Positions 29,243-36,625 of a stretch of DNA of 36,625 nt are shown here, piece after piece. Both the position numbers and the translations under genes were made by a program. The stretch is from the NCBI GenBank assembly GCA_022648295.1, contig JALCME010000018.1, positions 1 through 36,625 of the forward strand, given 5' to 3'. Position 1 is the stretch's first letter; each line of letters begins with the position of its first letter. The notes below the pieces were generated by a model. The model searched no databases. It was given only the letters and a program-made list of their open reading frames with translations, and had not been told where the DNA came from. This stretch comes from Bacteroides sp. Lineage in GTDB: Bacteria > Bacteroidota > Bacteroidia > Bacteroidales > Bacteroidaceae.

Positions 29243-31498
29243 TCAATCTACCACCTTGAAAGACATTTCTTTTCCTGACCGACTATCAGATGAAACCCAT
29301 AATCCAAAATCTCCGGGTTCCACGACTTTATTCATATCAATGTTCCAAAAAGCAAGTTCACTAACCGGAAGTGTAAAGGATACATTTCTCTTTTCACCCG
29401 GTTTCAAGGTAACCCGAGCAAAGCGCTTTAACTCTTTCACCGGACGGGTAACCGAACCAACCTTATCCTGTACATATAATTGGGCAACCTCCGTACCTTC
29501 ATACTTACCGGTATTCTCCAAATCGAACGTCACGCCCAAAGTATCATTCTTTTTCAACGAATTGGCAGAGAGTTTGATATTGCTAAATTTAAAGGTAGTA
29601 TAAGAGAGACCGTAACCGAAGGGAAATAAAGGTTTAAAACCGGCATCCAAGTAATAAGAACGGCACCCCAACGATGTTTGTCCGGCACCAACAGGAGTTT
29701 CGCTCAACAACAATTCAGTACCATCAGCCGGTCGACCAGTATTATTATGAGCATAATATAAAGGCGTTTGCCCAACCGTAGTGGGAAAAGTCACCGGAGT
29801 CTTTCCACTAGGAACAGCTTTGCCCCAGAGTAGATCAGCTAAAGCCGGTCCTCCCATTGTTCCGGGATGAAAAGAATAAAGAACAGCAGCTGATTCATTG
29901 ACTTCTTTTCCGATAGTCAACGGACGACCAGCCATAATAACAGTTACTACAGGTTTGCCCGTTTTAGCCAAACTTGTAATCAACGTTCCCTGATCTCCCT
30001 GCAAATTCAAATCGGCAAGACTATGTGCTTCTCCTGAAAGAATAGACTCCTCACCAACAAAAACAAGAACAACGTCAGCATGCCTTGCAGCTTCAACCGC
30101 TTTTGCAACTCCCACTTCACTCTTTTCGCGACTATAAGTTAATCCCGGTTCATAGATAATGCGAACTTTATTTCCTACCAGTTCTTGAATCGCCTTCAAA
30201 GGGGTTTCGGTATGAGTTTTATCTCCATCAAACACCCACGTACCCATTTGTTCATAAGGCGCATCGGCCATGGGACCTACTATGGCTACTGTCTTTACAG
30301 AAGCATTCAAAGGTAATACCTCTTTATCATTTTTTAGTAGAATCACCGACTCTATAGCCGCCTGTTTAGCAGCATCCAGATGAGAAGGCGCATACATGAC
30401 AGTGTCTTTCTTCTCGTCCACATACGGATCATCAAATAATCCTAAACGGAATTTAATACGCAATATATCACGAACAGCCTCATCTATTGTCGATTCCTTT
30501 ACTTTACCCTCCTTAACCAAGTCTGGCAATTCTTTCACAAATGTGTAACTCACCATCTCCATATCCACTCCAGCATTAACAGCTTTCATAGCAGCATCCT
30601 TCGGATCAGCAGCAAACCCATGATTAATCATTTCCGTAGCCGAAGCCCAGTCAGTCACGACAAAGCCCTTGAATCCCCACTCTTTACGCAACACTTCCCG
30701 CAGGATAAAAGAATTTCCCGTAGAAGGCACTCCGTCATTATCATTAAAAGACGTCATAAAAGTAGCAGCTCCAGCCTTTACCGCAGCTTCAAACGGAGGA
30801 AGATATACATTACGTAAACGACGTTCCGGTATGAAAGTCGAATTATAATCCCGTCCTCCCTCAGCTGCTCCATATCCAACAAAGTGTTTGGGACATGCAG
30901 CAATAGAAGTCGGGCTATTCAAAGAATCCCCCTGAAAACCCCGAACCATAGCAGCCCCCATCACCGAAGTCAAATAAGGATCTTCTCCACAGCCTTCCGC
31001 TATCCGACCCCAACGGGGGTCACGGGCAATATCAACCATTGGAGCAAAAGTCCAACGAATGCCAACAGCAGAAGCTTCTATGGCGGCAACTCTGGCCCCG
31101 TCTTCAGCTACTTTCGGGTCAAATGTAGCAGCTTGTCCCAATGGAATAGGGAGAATCGTTTTAAATCCATGAATCACATCGCGCGCTATCAATATTGGAA
31201 TCCGCAAACGAGATTCCTCCATTGCAACATGTTGCAATGCATTAATGCGCACAGGATCCACTTCGTTTAATATAGACCCTATTTCACCTTTCTTTATCAA
31301 GCGGCTCATATCCTCTATATTGCCATAAGAAGAAATCTGATTCATCTGACCAAGCTTTTCCTCCAATGTCATTTTGGACAACAAAACCTCAATTTTCTGT
31401 TCAATAGCCACCGCATCATTTTTAGGGTTTGACACTTGTGCACAAGAGATTAAAGAAAGCAGAAATAAACAAAGCAAAAAAAACTTATACACTTTCAT
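29243..31498 (-). CDS. GH3 beta-glucosidase, lipoprotein
   Basis: This 751-residue GH3 enzyme of the BglX type has a lipoprotein signal (LLSLISC). The N-terminal TIM barrel shows MTLEEKLGQMNQI, RIPILIARDVIHGF, DIARDPRWGRIAEGCGEDPYL, CPKHFVGYGAAEGGRDYN, and nucleophile Asp283 in FVVTDWAS. The second domain and a C-terminal fibronectin-III-like domain (ELKRFARVTLKPGEKRNVSFTL) are present. It should release glucose from short beta-glucan oligosaccharides, most likely in the periplasm. It is the last gene of the leftward PUL, 87 bp after the metalloprotease gene. Confidence 0.94.
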   Translation of the reverse strand: MKVYKFFLLCLFLLSLISCAQVSNPKNDAVAIEQKIEVLLSKMTLEEKLGQMNQISSYGNIEDMSRLIKKGEIGSILNEVDPVRINALQHVAMEESRLRIPILIARDVIHGFKTILPIPLGQAATFDPKVAEDGARVAAIEASAVGIRWTFAPMVDIARDPRWGRIAEGCGEDPYLTSVMGAAMVRGFQGDSLNSPTSIAACPKHFVGYGAAEGGRDYNSTFIPERRLRNVYLPPFEAAVKAGAATFMTSFNDNDGVPSTGNSFILREVLRKEWGFKGFVVTDWASATEMINHGFAADPKDAAMKAVNAGVDMEMVSYTFVKELPDLVKEGKVKESTIDEAVRDILRIKFRLGLFDDPYVDEKKDTVMYAPSHLDAAKQAAIESVILLKNDKEVLPLNASVKTVAIVGPMADAPYEQMGTWVFDGDKTHTETPLKAIQELVGNKVRIIYEPGLTYSREKSEVGVAKAVEAARHADVVLVFVGEESILSGEAHSLADLNLQGDQGTLITSLAKTGKPVVTVIMAGRPLTIGKEVNESAAVLYSFHPGTMGGPALADLLWGKAVPSGKTPVTFPTTVGQTPLYYAHNNTGRPADGTELLLSETPVGAGQTSLGCRSYYLDAGFKPLFPFGYGLSYTTFKFSNIKLSANSLKKNDTLGVTFDLENTGKYEGTEVAQLYVQDKVGSVTRPVKELKRFARVTLKPGEKRNVSFTLPVSELAFWNIDMNKVVEPGDFGLWVSSDSRSGKEMSFKVVD

Positions 31499-31585
31499 CC
31501 TTATTTAATTATTTGAAATATGACATTTACTATAAGTAAAAATTCTATATTACCTGATACATATAATTATTATCCTCTAGGAATA

Positions 31586-32926
31586 TCAATAATAGGTTAG
31601 CGTCACAGTTGTTACACCATGTTTTCCTGAAGCCCCATATTGCAATCCAAGATTAGGTGTAAAAAAGGCACTCAACCAATAAGTACCAGGATCTAAAATA
31701 ATAGGGTCTTTATCTATATATTCCATATAAGACTCTGGGTTTGCATTCCAAATATACTGATCCAAATATATCATTTTATAAATTGATGATGATTTTCCTA
31801 AAGCCACACCTGTTTGATTTGTATATTTAGAAATGTCCCACCACTCATTAAATCCGCGCCCAACCGTAGCTTGCAGCGAAACCAGCGCTGTTCGTGATAA
31901 TGTAAAAGTAGTGCTATAACTTGTGTCAGAGGTATCTTCAATACGAGTTATCGAACCTCCTAGTATCCATTTCGGATATAGTGTAATATCACTTGTAATT
32001 TCATTAACATATTTCCACGGGATAGTCAAAGCTGCGTCCTCATACCAACCACAAAATCCCTCTATAGATGTGGGAATAACAAAACGACTTAAGTGGTAAC
32101 CAGAAGGCACTTTAATTCCCGGTCTACTACTACCTGCAAAAGAGATTCGACAACAAGGCCACAGATATTCAAGTGCAATTTTATCATAGGTAGAAATTAC
32201 ATCCCAAGAATAGCTACAAGTGCCCCCATTCATAAAAGAGTTTGGATCCACAATAGGTGTTCCTGGTATTTGGACTAGTCCAACACCTCCATCTCCTTCG
32301 GAAATGCCATTAGTATGGCGTAATCCCAGATTATGCCCAAGCTCATGCATCAATAGAAATATCTTCTGATTTAAATCTAAATAAGTATCAATATCCCTAT
32401 AAAAATTACTATTAATGATTATCTCATGCCCTGGTTCTCCTGGAGACGGTGGAAACGTACCGCTCGCGCAAACATTTGTTCCTGATATATTACTTTTGTA
32501 AATTGTTATGTTAGGGTTATTTTCACTATACACAAAAGTTAGACCTGTATATTCATTATACAACCTGACAACCTCTTTTACAGCGTCCCTCCAATTAGTA
32601 CTTCGAGAGATGGTATTATTAACACCTATTGTAATCTCCCTAAAATTATTAACATAAAAATTTGTTCTGTACTGTCTTGTCTTAATTTTAGTAGGATTTA
32701 CACTATCTTTATATATCAATATATCACCTTCAACTACATAATAATTACCCCATTCAGAGATAGAAGTTGTATCAAATCCCATAGCATAAATCGTCAATTT
32801 AGCTTGTTCTAATTGCAATAATGCGTTTACTGACATTTTATTACTAATCAAAACTTTATCTTCCTCATTACAAGAAGATAGAATAAATAGCGACATAATA
32901 ATAAAGAAAAAATATTTAGTTTTCAT
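31586..32926 (-). CDS. Metzincin (HEIGH/M57-type) metalloprotease lipoprotein with Listeria-Bacteroides repeat
   Basis: This is a 446-residue lipoprotein (lipobox ILSSC). Residues about 85-255 form a zinc metalloprotease: H194-E-L-G-H198-N-L-G-L-R-H204 is a full HExxHxxGxxH metzincin site, and SFMNGGTC downstream supplies a Met-turn. This resembles the dual-action HEIGH (M57) peptidases. Residues about 260-320 match the Listeria-Bacteroides (Flg_new) repeat, with GYHLSRFVIP..., GFCGWYEDAALTIPW and ITSDITLYPKW. The last ~120 residues are a beta-rich domain (STTFTLSRTALVSLQA... GTYWLSAFF) reminiscent of carbohydrate- or pre-peptidase C-terminal-like sandwiches. It lies 24 bp after the GH16 gene. 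It is visibly more AT-rich than its neighbours, which suggests later insertion into the locus. The target protein is unknown. Confidence 0.82.
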   Translation of the reverse strand: MKTKYFFFIIMSLFILSSCNEEDKVLISNKMSVNALLQLEQAKLTIYAMGFDTTSISEWGNYYVVEGDILIYKDSVNPTKIKTRQYRTNFYVNNFREITIGVNNTISRSTNWRDAVKEVVRLYNEYTGLTFVYSENNPNITIYKSNISGTNVCASGTFPPSPGEPGHEIIINSNFYRDIDTYLDLNQKIFLLMHELGHNLGLRHTNGISEGDGGVGLVQIPGTPIVDPNSFMNGGTCSYSWDVISTYDKIALEYLWPCCRISFAGSSRPGIKVPSGYHLSRFVIPTSIEGFCGWYEDAALTIPWKYVNEITSDITLYPKWILGGSITRIEDTSDTSYSTTFTLSRTALVSLQATVGRGFNEWWDISKYTNQTGVALGKSSSIYKMIYLDQYIWNANPESYMEYIDKDPIILDPGTYWLSAFFTPNLGLQYGASGKHGVTTVTLTYY

Positions 32927-32950
32927 CTTTAAAAAAATTTACTAGTTACA

Positions 32951-34309
32951 TTATTTTTGAAATACGCGTACATAATCTACTTTCATTGTTACAGGAAGAG
33001 CATCCTCATCCACACCTTTATATCCACCCCAAGAACCGCCCCAGGCAAGATTGAAAATCGGATAAAATTGATATGTAAACGGCCACACACTTTTGCCCGT
33101 ACCTTCATTCTCAAACGTCATGAGCTCTGTTCCATCGACAAAAAACTTCAGATAATCAGGTGTCCACTCGCAAGCATAAACATGATATTCTGATTCAGCA
33201 GTCCCTATATTTTTAGCTGCTGTTTTTTGAGTATTCTTGGTATGATTATAGGCTTCACAATGAACTGAAGAGGACACAACATTCGGGTCAGCACCGACTT
33301 CTTCCATGATATCAATCTCACCACAATTTGGCCAAGGATTGGTTGAAAAGTTATTATTTGCAGGCATCATCCAGAAAGCAGGCCATGTCCCTTTGCCTTT
33401 TGGAAGCAAAATACGAGCCTCAAAATATCCATAAAGCCATCCTGTATTCACTTTAGCATAGACACGTCCTGAATAAATCTTCCCATCAGATCCTTTAAAA
33501 CAATTAATATTCAGTCTACCGTCTACCAACTCTGTCACACGCTTTCCATCCGCTGAGCCGTTCACATAGGTCTGAAGTTCATTATTTACCCAACCTGCAT
33601 TTTGAACTTCGTGTGTCCAATCGCCACCAAGCACCGTACCTTCACTAAACTCATCGTGCCAAACCAAATGATAACCATCAGGGGTTTCTATATCACGATC
33701 TTCCGCTGATTCTTGACGTATAGCTACAGTTATCTTTTCTACACCTGAAACTATATCTATAGAACCATTTCTTGCAACCTTATTATCGTTAGGATCTGTT
33801 ATCACTCGAATCGTCTTATTATCGATTTTCTCTACCTTAACCCAACTGTCATTAGACTTGGCGCCCCAATCAGCAGAAGCCACAACAGATAAGGTAAAAC
33901 TTTCGCCGCGAGAGTTTGAATAAATTTCACGTTGTGAAACAGACATTGCAGCCCTCTGTGCCACAGGTATTATTATCCGTTTTGAGCCAGATTTCACTAT
34001 AACAGAACCACTACGATTTACCGTTCCAGTATTTGCATTTACAGATACAGTAACCTTCCCCGTACTTAGAGAAGGATCCGAAACCTTAGCTGTCACCCAA
34101 GAAGTGCAATCATCACTCGCAAATGCAGTCCATTCTCCACCGCTACAAGTAACACTTAGTAAATACGTCCCTTCTATTGGAGTTGCTTCCACCTTTTCAG
34201 GAGAGCACGTTAATATAACATTACCGGGTTGCGGATTATTTTCATCATCGCTACTACCACAAGCTATTAATGAAAAAAACAGTATATACAATATATTATA
34301 ACACTTCAT
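32951..34309 (-). CDS. GH16 endo-beta-glucanase lipoprotein with two BACON domains
   Basis: This is a 452-residue surface lipoprotein (FFSLIAC). Two BACON-type beta-sandwich domains (about 35-118 and 120-202) act as spacers or mucin-contact modules; each ends in an I-P-V-AQR / V-A-I-RQE type strand. The GH16 catalytic domain covers about 210-452, from GYHLVWHDEFSEG to VDYVRVFQK. It holds YFEARILLPKGKGTWPAFWMMP and the active site E331-I-D333-I-M-E336, the ExDxxE form with beta-bulge typical of laminarinase/lichenase subfamilies. Trp/Gly-rich NLAWGGSWGGYKG lies at the cleft. It probably cuts beta-1,3- or mixed-linkage glucan at the cell surface and feeds SusCD. It follows the glycan-binding gene by 203 bp. 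Confidence 0.94.
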   Translation of the reverse strand: MKCYNILYILFFSLIACGSSDDENNPQPGNVILTCSPEKVEATPIEGTYLLSVTCSGGEWTAFASDDCTSWVTAKVSDPSLSTGKVTVSVNANTGTVNRSGSVIVKSGSKRIIIPVAQRAAMSVSQREIYSNSRGESFTLSVVASADWGAKSNDSWVKVEKIDNKTIRVITDPNDNKVARNGSIDIVSGVEKITVAIRQESAEDRDIETPDGYHLVWHDEFSEGTVLGGDWTHEVQNAGWVNNELQTYVNGSADGKRVTELVDGRLNINCFKGSDGKIYSGRVYAKVNTGWLYGYFEARILLPKGKGTWPAFWMMPANNNFSTNPWPNCGEIDIMEEVGADPNVVSSSVHCEAYNHTKNTQKTAAKNIGTAESEYHVYACEWTPDYLKFFVDGTELMTFENEGTGKSVWPFTYQFYPIFNLAWGGSWGGYKGVDEDALPVTMKVDYVRVFQK

Positions 34310-34456
34310 TCAGGTTATTTTTAATTATAAAATATGGAAAATATTCCTTTTGTAAAAGAAGGGTAAAATGAAATCAGAGAATTTTCCAGATAACACTCCC
34401 CCTCCTTTATAAAAAGAATTTGCTTTTAAAAACGCTCGTCAACTTCTTTTATTAAC

Positions 34457-34493
34457 GAAATGACGTTCATTTCTAACTATTCTTTCATTGAAA
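34457..34493 (-). promoter_or_regulatory. Small inverted repeats between the binding-protein and GH16 genes
   Basis: GAAATGA-CGT-TCATTTC (34457-34473) is a perfect 7-bp dyad, with a second dyad TTTCATTGAAA at 34483-34493. Both lie just past the stop of the binding-protein gene in the 203-bp gap. They could form an RNA hairpin that tunes expression within the operon. There is no clear T-tract and no TAnnTTTG promoter. Confidence 0.35.
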
Positions 34494-34512
34494 TAACGAA
34501 AGTATCTCTTAT

Positions 34513-35913
34513 CTATTTCTTAATAAGCGTGATGTCACTAACTGTAATAACAGCACCTTCTGGAGCTCCACCAAAATCGAAGACCAAAGACAGCTTCTGG
34601 GCATCAGCATCCTTCGCTAGCTTGGCATTTTCTATTCTGAAAACATAATTTCCACTAGGAAGTGCCTCTCTTACAGCAAAGAAAAAGTTACCATCGTCAG
34701 CAGAATCGGTCAGTTTAACTGTCATACCAGGCAATTTAACACTTGAGTTTACCTTTAATGAAAAATCTACTGTAGCATCCGCAACTGCCGAAAGTTCTGT
34801 GTGAAGTTTCCATTGAGCATGCCACTCTTCTGCAGGAGTAGCTACAGGAATTGTAATAGTATGCTTGCTCCCCTCGTGAGAGATTACCGGAGTAGCTGGT
34901 ATTGCGTTCCAGCTAGCATCACCAAAATAATTCTCTTCTGTAAAAGCCTTATTAGTATCTACAGCTTTCCAAATATTGCCCGCATCATTATAATCAAATG
35001 GAGTTGCAAGTTGATTAGGTACCTCAGTCCCATCATCATTAGCATGGTCCTTTAAAACAAAACTCTCTATATTAATTTCTGTATTACTTGCATTCCCACC
35101 GAAATCAAATACAATTTTTACATTACTTATATCAACACCTTCAAGATCAGATCCCCACAAAGCTTTTGGTTCCCCAGCCTCCAATTCAAAATCTTTATCC
35201 AACAAAATAAGATCATCATTATCAGCTTGACAAATTTTTACTTTTACACCTTTGTGAGCTACGTTGGAAGTTAATATCACAGAGAAATCATAATGTTTTC
35301 CTACTGAAATTGCTAGACCTGTTTTAATTGCCATCTGAGCCTGCCAACGATCTGTCGTAGCTGTTGGTAGAGTCACTGTATAGGCTCCTTTAGACAAAGC
35401 GCATTGAGGAGCGGCTATTTGTGACCACCCCGGAGCATACCAGAATCCCGGATTGTGTGCAGGATCATCGTTGTTTCCAGGGTTATTGGGGAGTTCAATT
35501 CCCTTGAACAGATTATATTCGCTATCTTCAACAAATCCAGGAAATCCAGTCATTTTCGTCTTCTCAACCTCAAATGTCTTTACAACAGATCCGTCACTTA
35601 TACCATTAGCATTCTTCACTTTACACTCTACTGTATACGATCCTTTTTTACGATAATACTTTATGAAACTATATGCAGACGAATATGAAGTTCCATCAAC
35701 TATCCAAACAGGAGTGACTCCCGGAGCAGAGGTGAATTCAAACTTTGCATTATTTGTTTCCTGATCCACAGAGACTTTAAAATTATCAGTATAGTCGGAT
35801 GCTTGCGGGATATTACCATTAGCACCCGTATATTCTTCAGGCGAGCATGCAGCCATTGCAAAACCTGCACTCGCAATTAATACCCCCGCCATATATTTAA
35901 AAATATTTTTCAT
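34513..35913 (-). CDS. Surface glycan-binding lipoprotein (PKD + two CBM4-like sandwiches)
   Basis: This 466-residue lipoprotein (AMAAC lipobox) sits in the position of SGBP-B/SusE-like proteins, directly after susD (31-bp gap). Residues about 45-120 are PKD/Ig-like (APGVTPVWIVDGTSYS... GSYTVECKVKNANG). Two similar beta-sandwich domains follow: about 140-290 with RWQAQMAIKTGLAI, YDFSVILTSN and GVKVKI, and about 305-466 with EWHAQWKLHTELSA, VDFSLKVNSS and GMTVKLTDSADDGNFFF. The repeated W-x-AQ and conserved Asp-rich loops point to an internal duplication of a CBM4-like fold. It should hold beta-glucan at the surface. Ligand and fold are inferred from pattern, not search. Confidence 0.8.
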   Translation of the reverse strand: MKNIFKYMAGVLIASAGFAMAACSPEEYTGANGNIPQASDYTDNFKVSVDQETNNAKFEFTSAPGVTPVWIVDGTSYSSAYSFIKYYRKKGSYTVECKVKNANGISDGSVVKTFEVEKTKMTGFPGFVEDSEYNLFKGIELPNNPGNNDDPAHNPGFWYAPGWSQIAAPQCALSKGAYTVTLPTATTDRWQAQMAIKTGLAISVGKHYDFSVILTSNVAHKGVKVKICQADNDDLILLDKDFELEAGEPKALWGSDLEGVDISNVKIVFDFGGNASNTEINIESFVLKDHANDDGTEVPNQLATPFDYNDAGNIWKAVDTNKAFTEENYFGDASWNAIPATPVISHEGSKHTITIPVATPAEEWHAQWKLHTELSAVADATVDFSLKVNSSVKLPGMTVKLTDSADDGNFFFAVREALPSGNYVFRIENAKLAKDADAQKLSLVFDFGGAPEGAVITVSDITLIKK

Positions 35914-35944
35914 ATCATTTATTATTTGATAGAGTTATAGTAAA

Positions 35945-36625
35945 CTATTTATAATCATTCTGAACTAATGCAGGATCAGAATCCAACTCACTTTGTGCAA
36001 TAGGAATATACTTCTTCTTAAGACTCCAAGAGTTGGTACGATAGCCGTAAGTATCAGGAACAAGAGCTGTTGTAGCTTTGTTATTAGCAGATACTCCACT
36101 AATCCCTTCAGCACGTACAAGATCCCAATAACGCTTCCCTTCGCCCACAAATTCAAGGTGACGTTCAGTGAGAACATCATTAACCGTAACATTGTCAAGT
36201 CCTGTTAGACCAGCACGGGTACGTACTAAATTAAGCCAAGTCTTGGCTTCACCTGTTCCACTTCCACCGGTACGAAGAGATAATTCAGCTGCATTGAGTA
36301 GAGTCTCAGCTAAACGATAATAACGGAAGTTATTGTTATAATTCAAGTTCTGATCAAATGGAGCACTTTTATAGTTTTTATCATACGGTCTATATTTGTG
36401 TAGCCAGATATGAGTATCTTGATAGCGATTTGTGTATTCTACACCACGAATATCCCAGCATGTTGCAGAACGACGCTTATCTGTTGGGGCAAACATCTCA
36501 TAAGTTTCAAAACGTATAGGTAAGAATCCCCAGCCGTCCGCTCCTTTAGACCAACCATCATCACCTGGAAATGAGTTAGGAGATATCAATGTCGGAAGTA
36601 CCGTACCACCAACGGCTAATGGACT
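35945..36625 (-). CDS. susD: SusD/RagB-type lipoprotein, C-terminal part (runs off right edge)
   Basis: This is the C-terminal ~226 residues of a second SusD. The frame stays open through 36625 (reading SPLAVGGTVLPTLISPNSF), so the first visible TTG/ATG-like codons are internal and the true start lies beyond the window. Family features are YRLAETLLNAAELSLRTGG, WLNLVRTRAGL, LTERHLEFVGEGKRYWDLVRAEG and the short tail LKKKYIPIAQSELDSDPALVQNDYK. It is followed by the binding-protein, GH16, protease and GH3 genes, forming the distal part of a leftward PUL whose susC should lie just to the right. Confidence 0.92.
   Translation of the reverse strand, partial: SPLAVGGTVLPTLISPNSFPGDDGWSKGADGWGFLPIRFETYEMFAPTDKRRSATCWDIRGVEYTNRYQDTHIWLHKYRPYDKNYKSAPFDQNLNYNNNFRYYRLAETLLNAAELSLRTGGSGTGEAKTWLNLVRTRAGLTGLDNVTVNDVLTERHLEFVGEGKRYWDLVRAEGISGVSANNKATTALVPDTYGYRTNSWSLKKKYIPIAQSELDSDPALVQNDYK

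Noticed and set aside
30884..31270. 128-codon + strand frame opposite the GH3 gene
   Set aside because: It is antisense to the conserved GH3 barrel. Its Arg/Ser/His-rich composition is typical of shadow frames.

Overview
The window looks like a chromosomal segment from a gut Bacteroides (Bacteroidales). The evidence is two SusC/SusD-type polysaccharide utilisation loci (PULs), many SPII lipoproteins, BACON domains, GH92/GH97/GH16/GH3 enzymes, and promoters of the Bacteroides TAnnTTTG (-7) type without strong Shine-Dalgarno sites. No rRNA, tRNA, CRISPR array, insertion sequence or integrase was recognised.

Region 1 (875-14779, + strand) is one complete PUL in a single co-directional run: susC, susD, a GH92 alpha-mannosidase lipoprotein, an endonuclease/exonuclease/phosphatase (EEP) superfamily lipoprotein, a two-domain phosphodiesterase-alkaline phosphatase fusion, a GH63/trehalase-like glycosidase, a ROK sugar kinase and a XylR-type (periplasmic-binding-protein plus AraC) regulator. 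The mix of an alpha-mannosidase with three phosphoester-cleaving domains suggests that the target is a phosphorylated mannoside (for example a GPI- or inositol-phosphate-linked mannan or a phosphomannan) rather than plain N-glycan. This is an inference. The released hexose would be phosphorylated by the ROK kinase.

Region 2 (14970-24282) is housekeeping: class II fructose-bisphosphate aldolase, a secreted EEP protein, type B ribosomal protein L31, PBP1A, an M48-like protein whose HExxH motif reads NEMAH, and gcvT/pepT. Clear hairpin terminators separate most units. Region 3 (24283-25413) has no convincing gene. It carries a striking array of four 20-bp units spaced exactly 22 bp apart, each with an ACAGYTGT core and flanks that pair as inverted copies. 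A solitary SusB-like GH97 and enolase follow.

Region 4 (29243-36625, - strand, running off the right edge) is the distal part of a second PUL: SusD (partial), a PKD-plus-tandem-beta-sandwich surface glycan-binding lipoprotein, a BACON-BACON-GH16 endo-beta-glucanase, a metzincin-type metalloprotease with a Listeria-Bacteroides repeat, and a GH3 beta-glucosidase. It most likely handles a beta-1,3- or mixed-linkage beta-glucan. The protease is an unexpected member of such a locus.

The most unusual items are the phosphodiesterase/phosphatase cargo of PUL 1, the 22-bp phased array near 24.7 kb, the protease inside PUL 2, and the NExxH M48 protein. All identifications come from reading motifs in the sequence. 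No database search was run.
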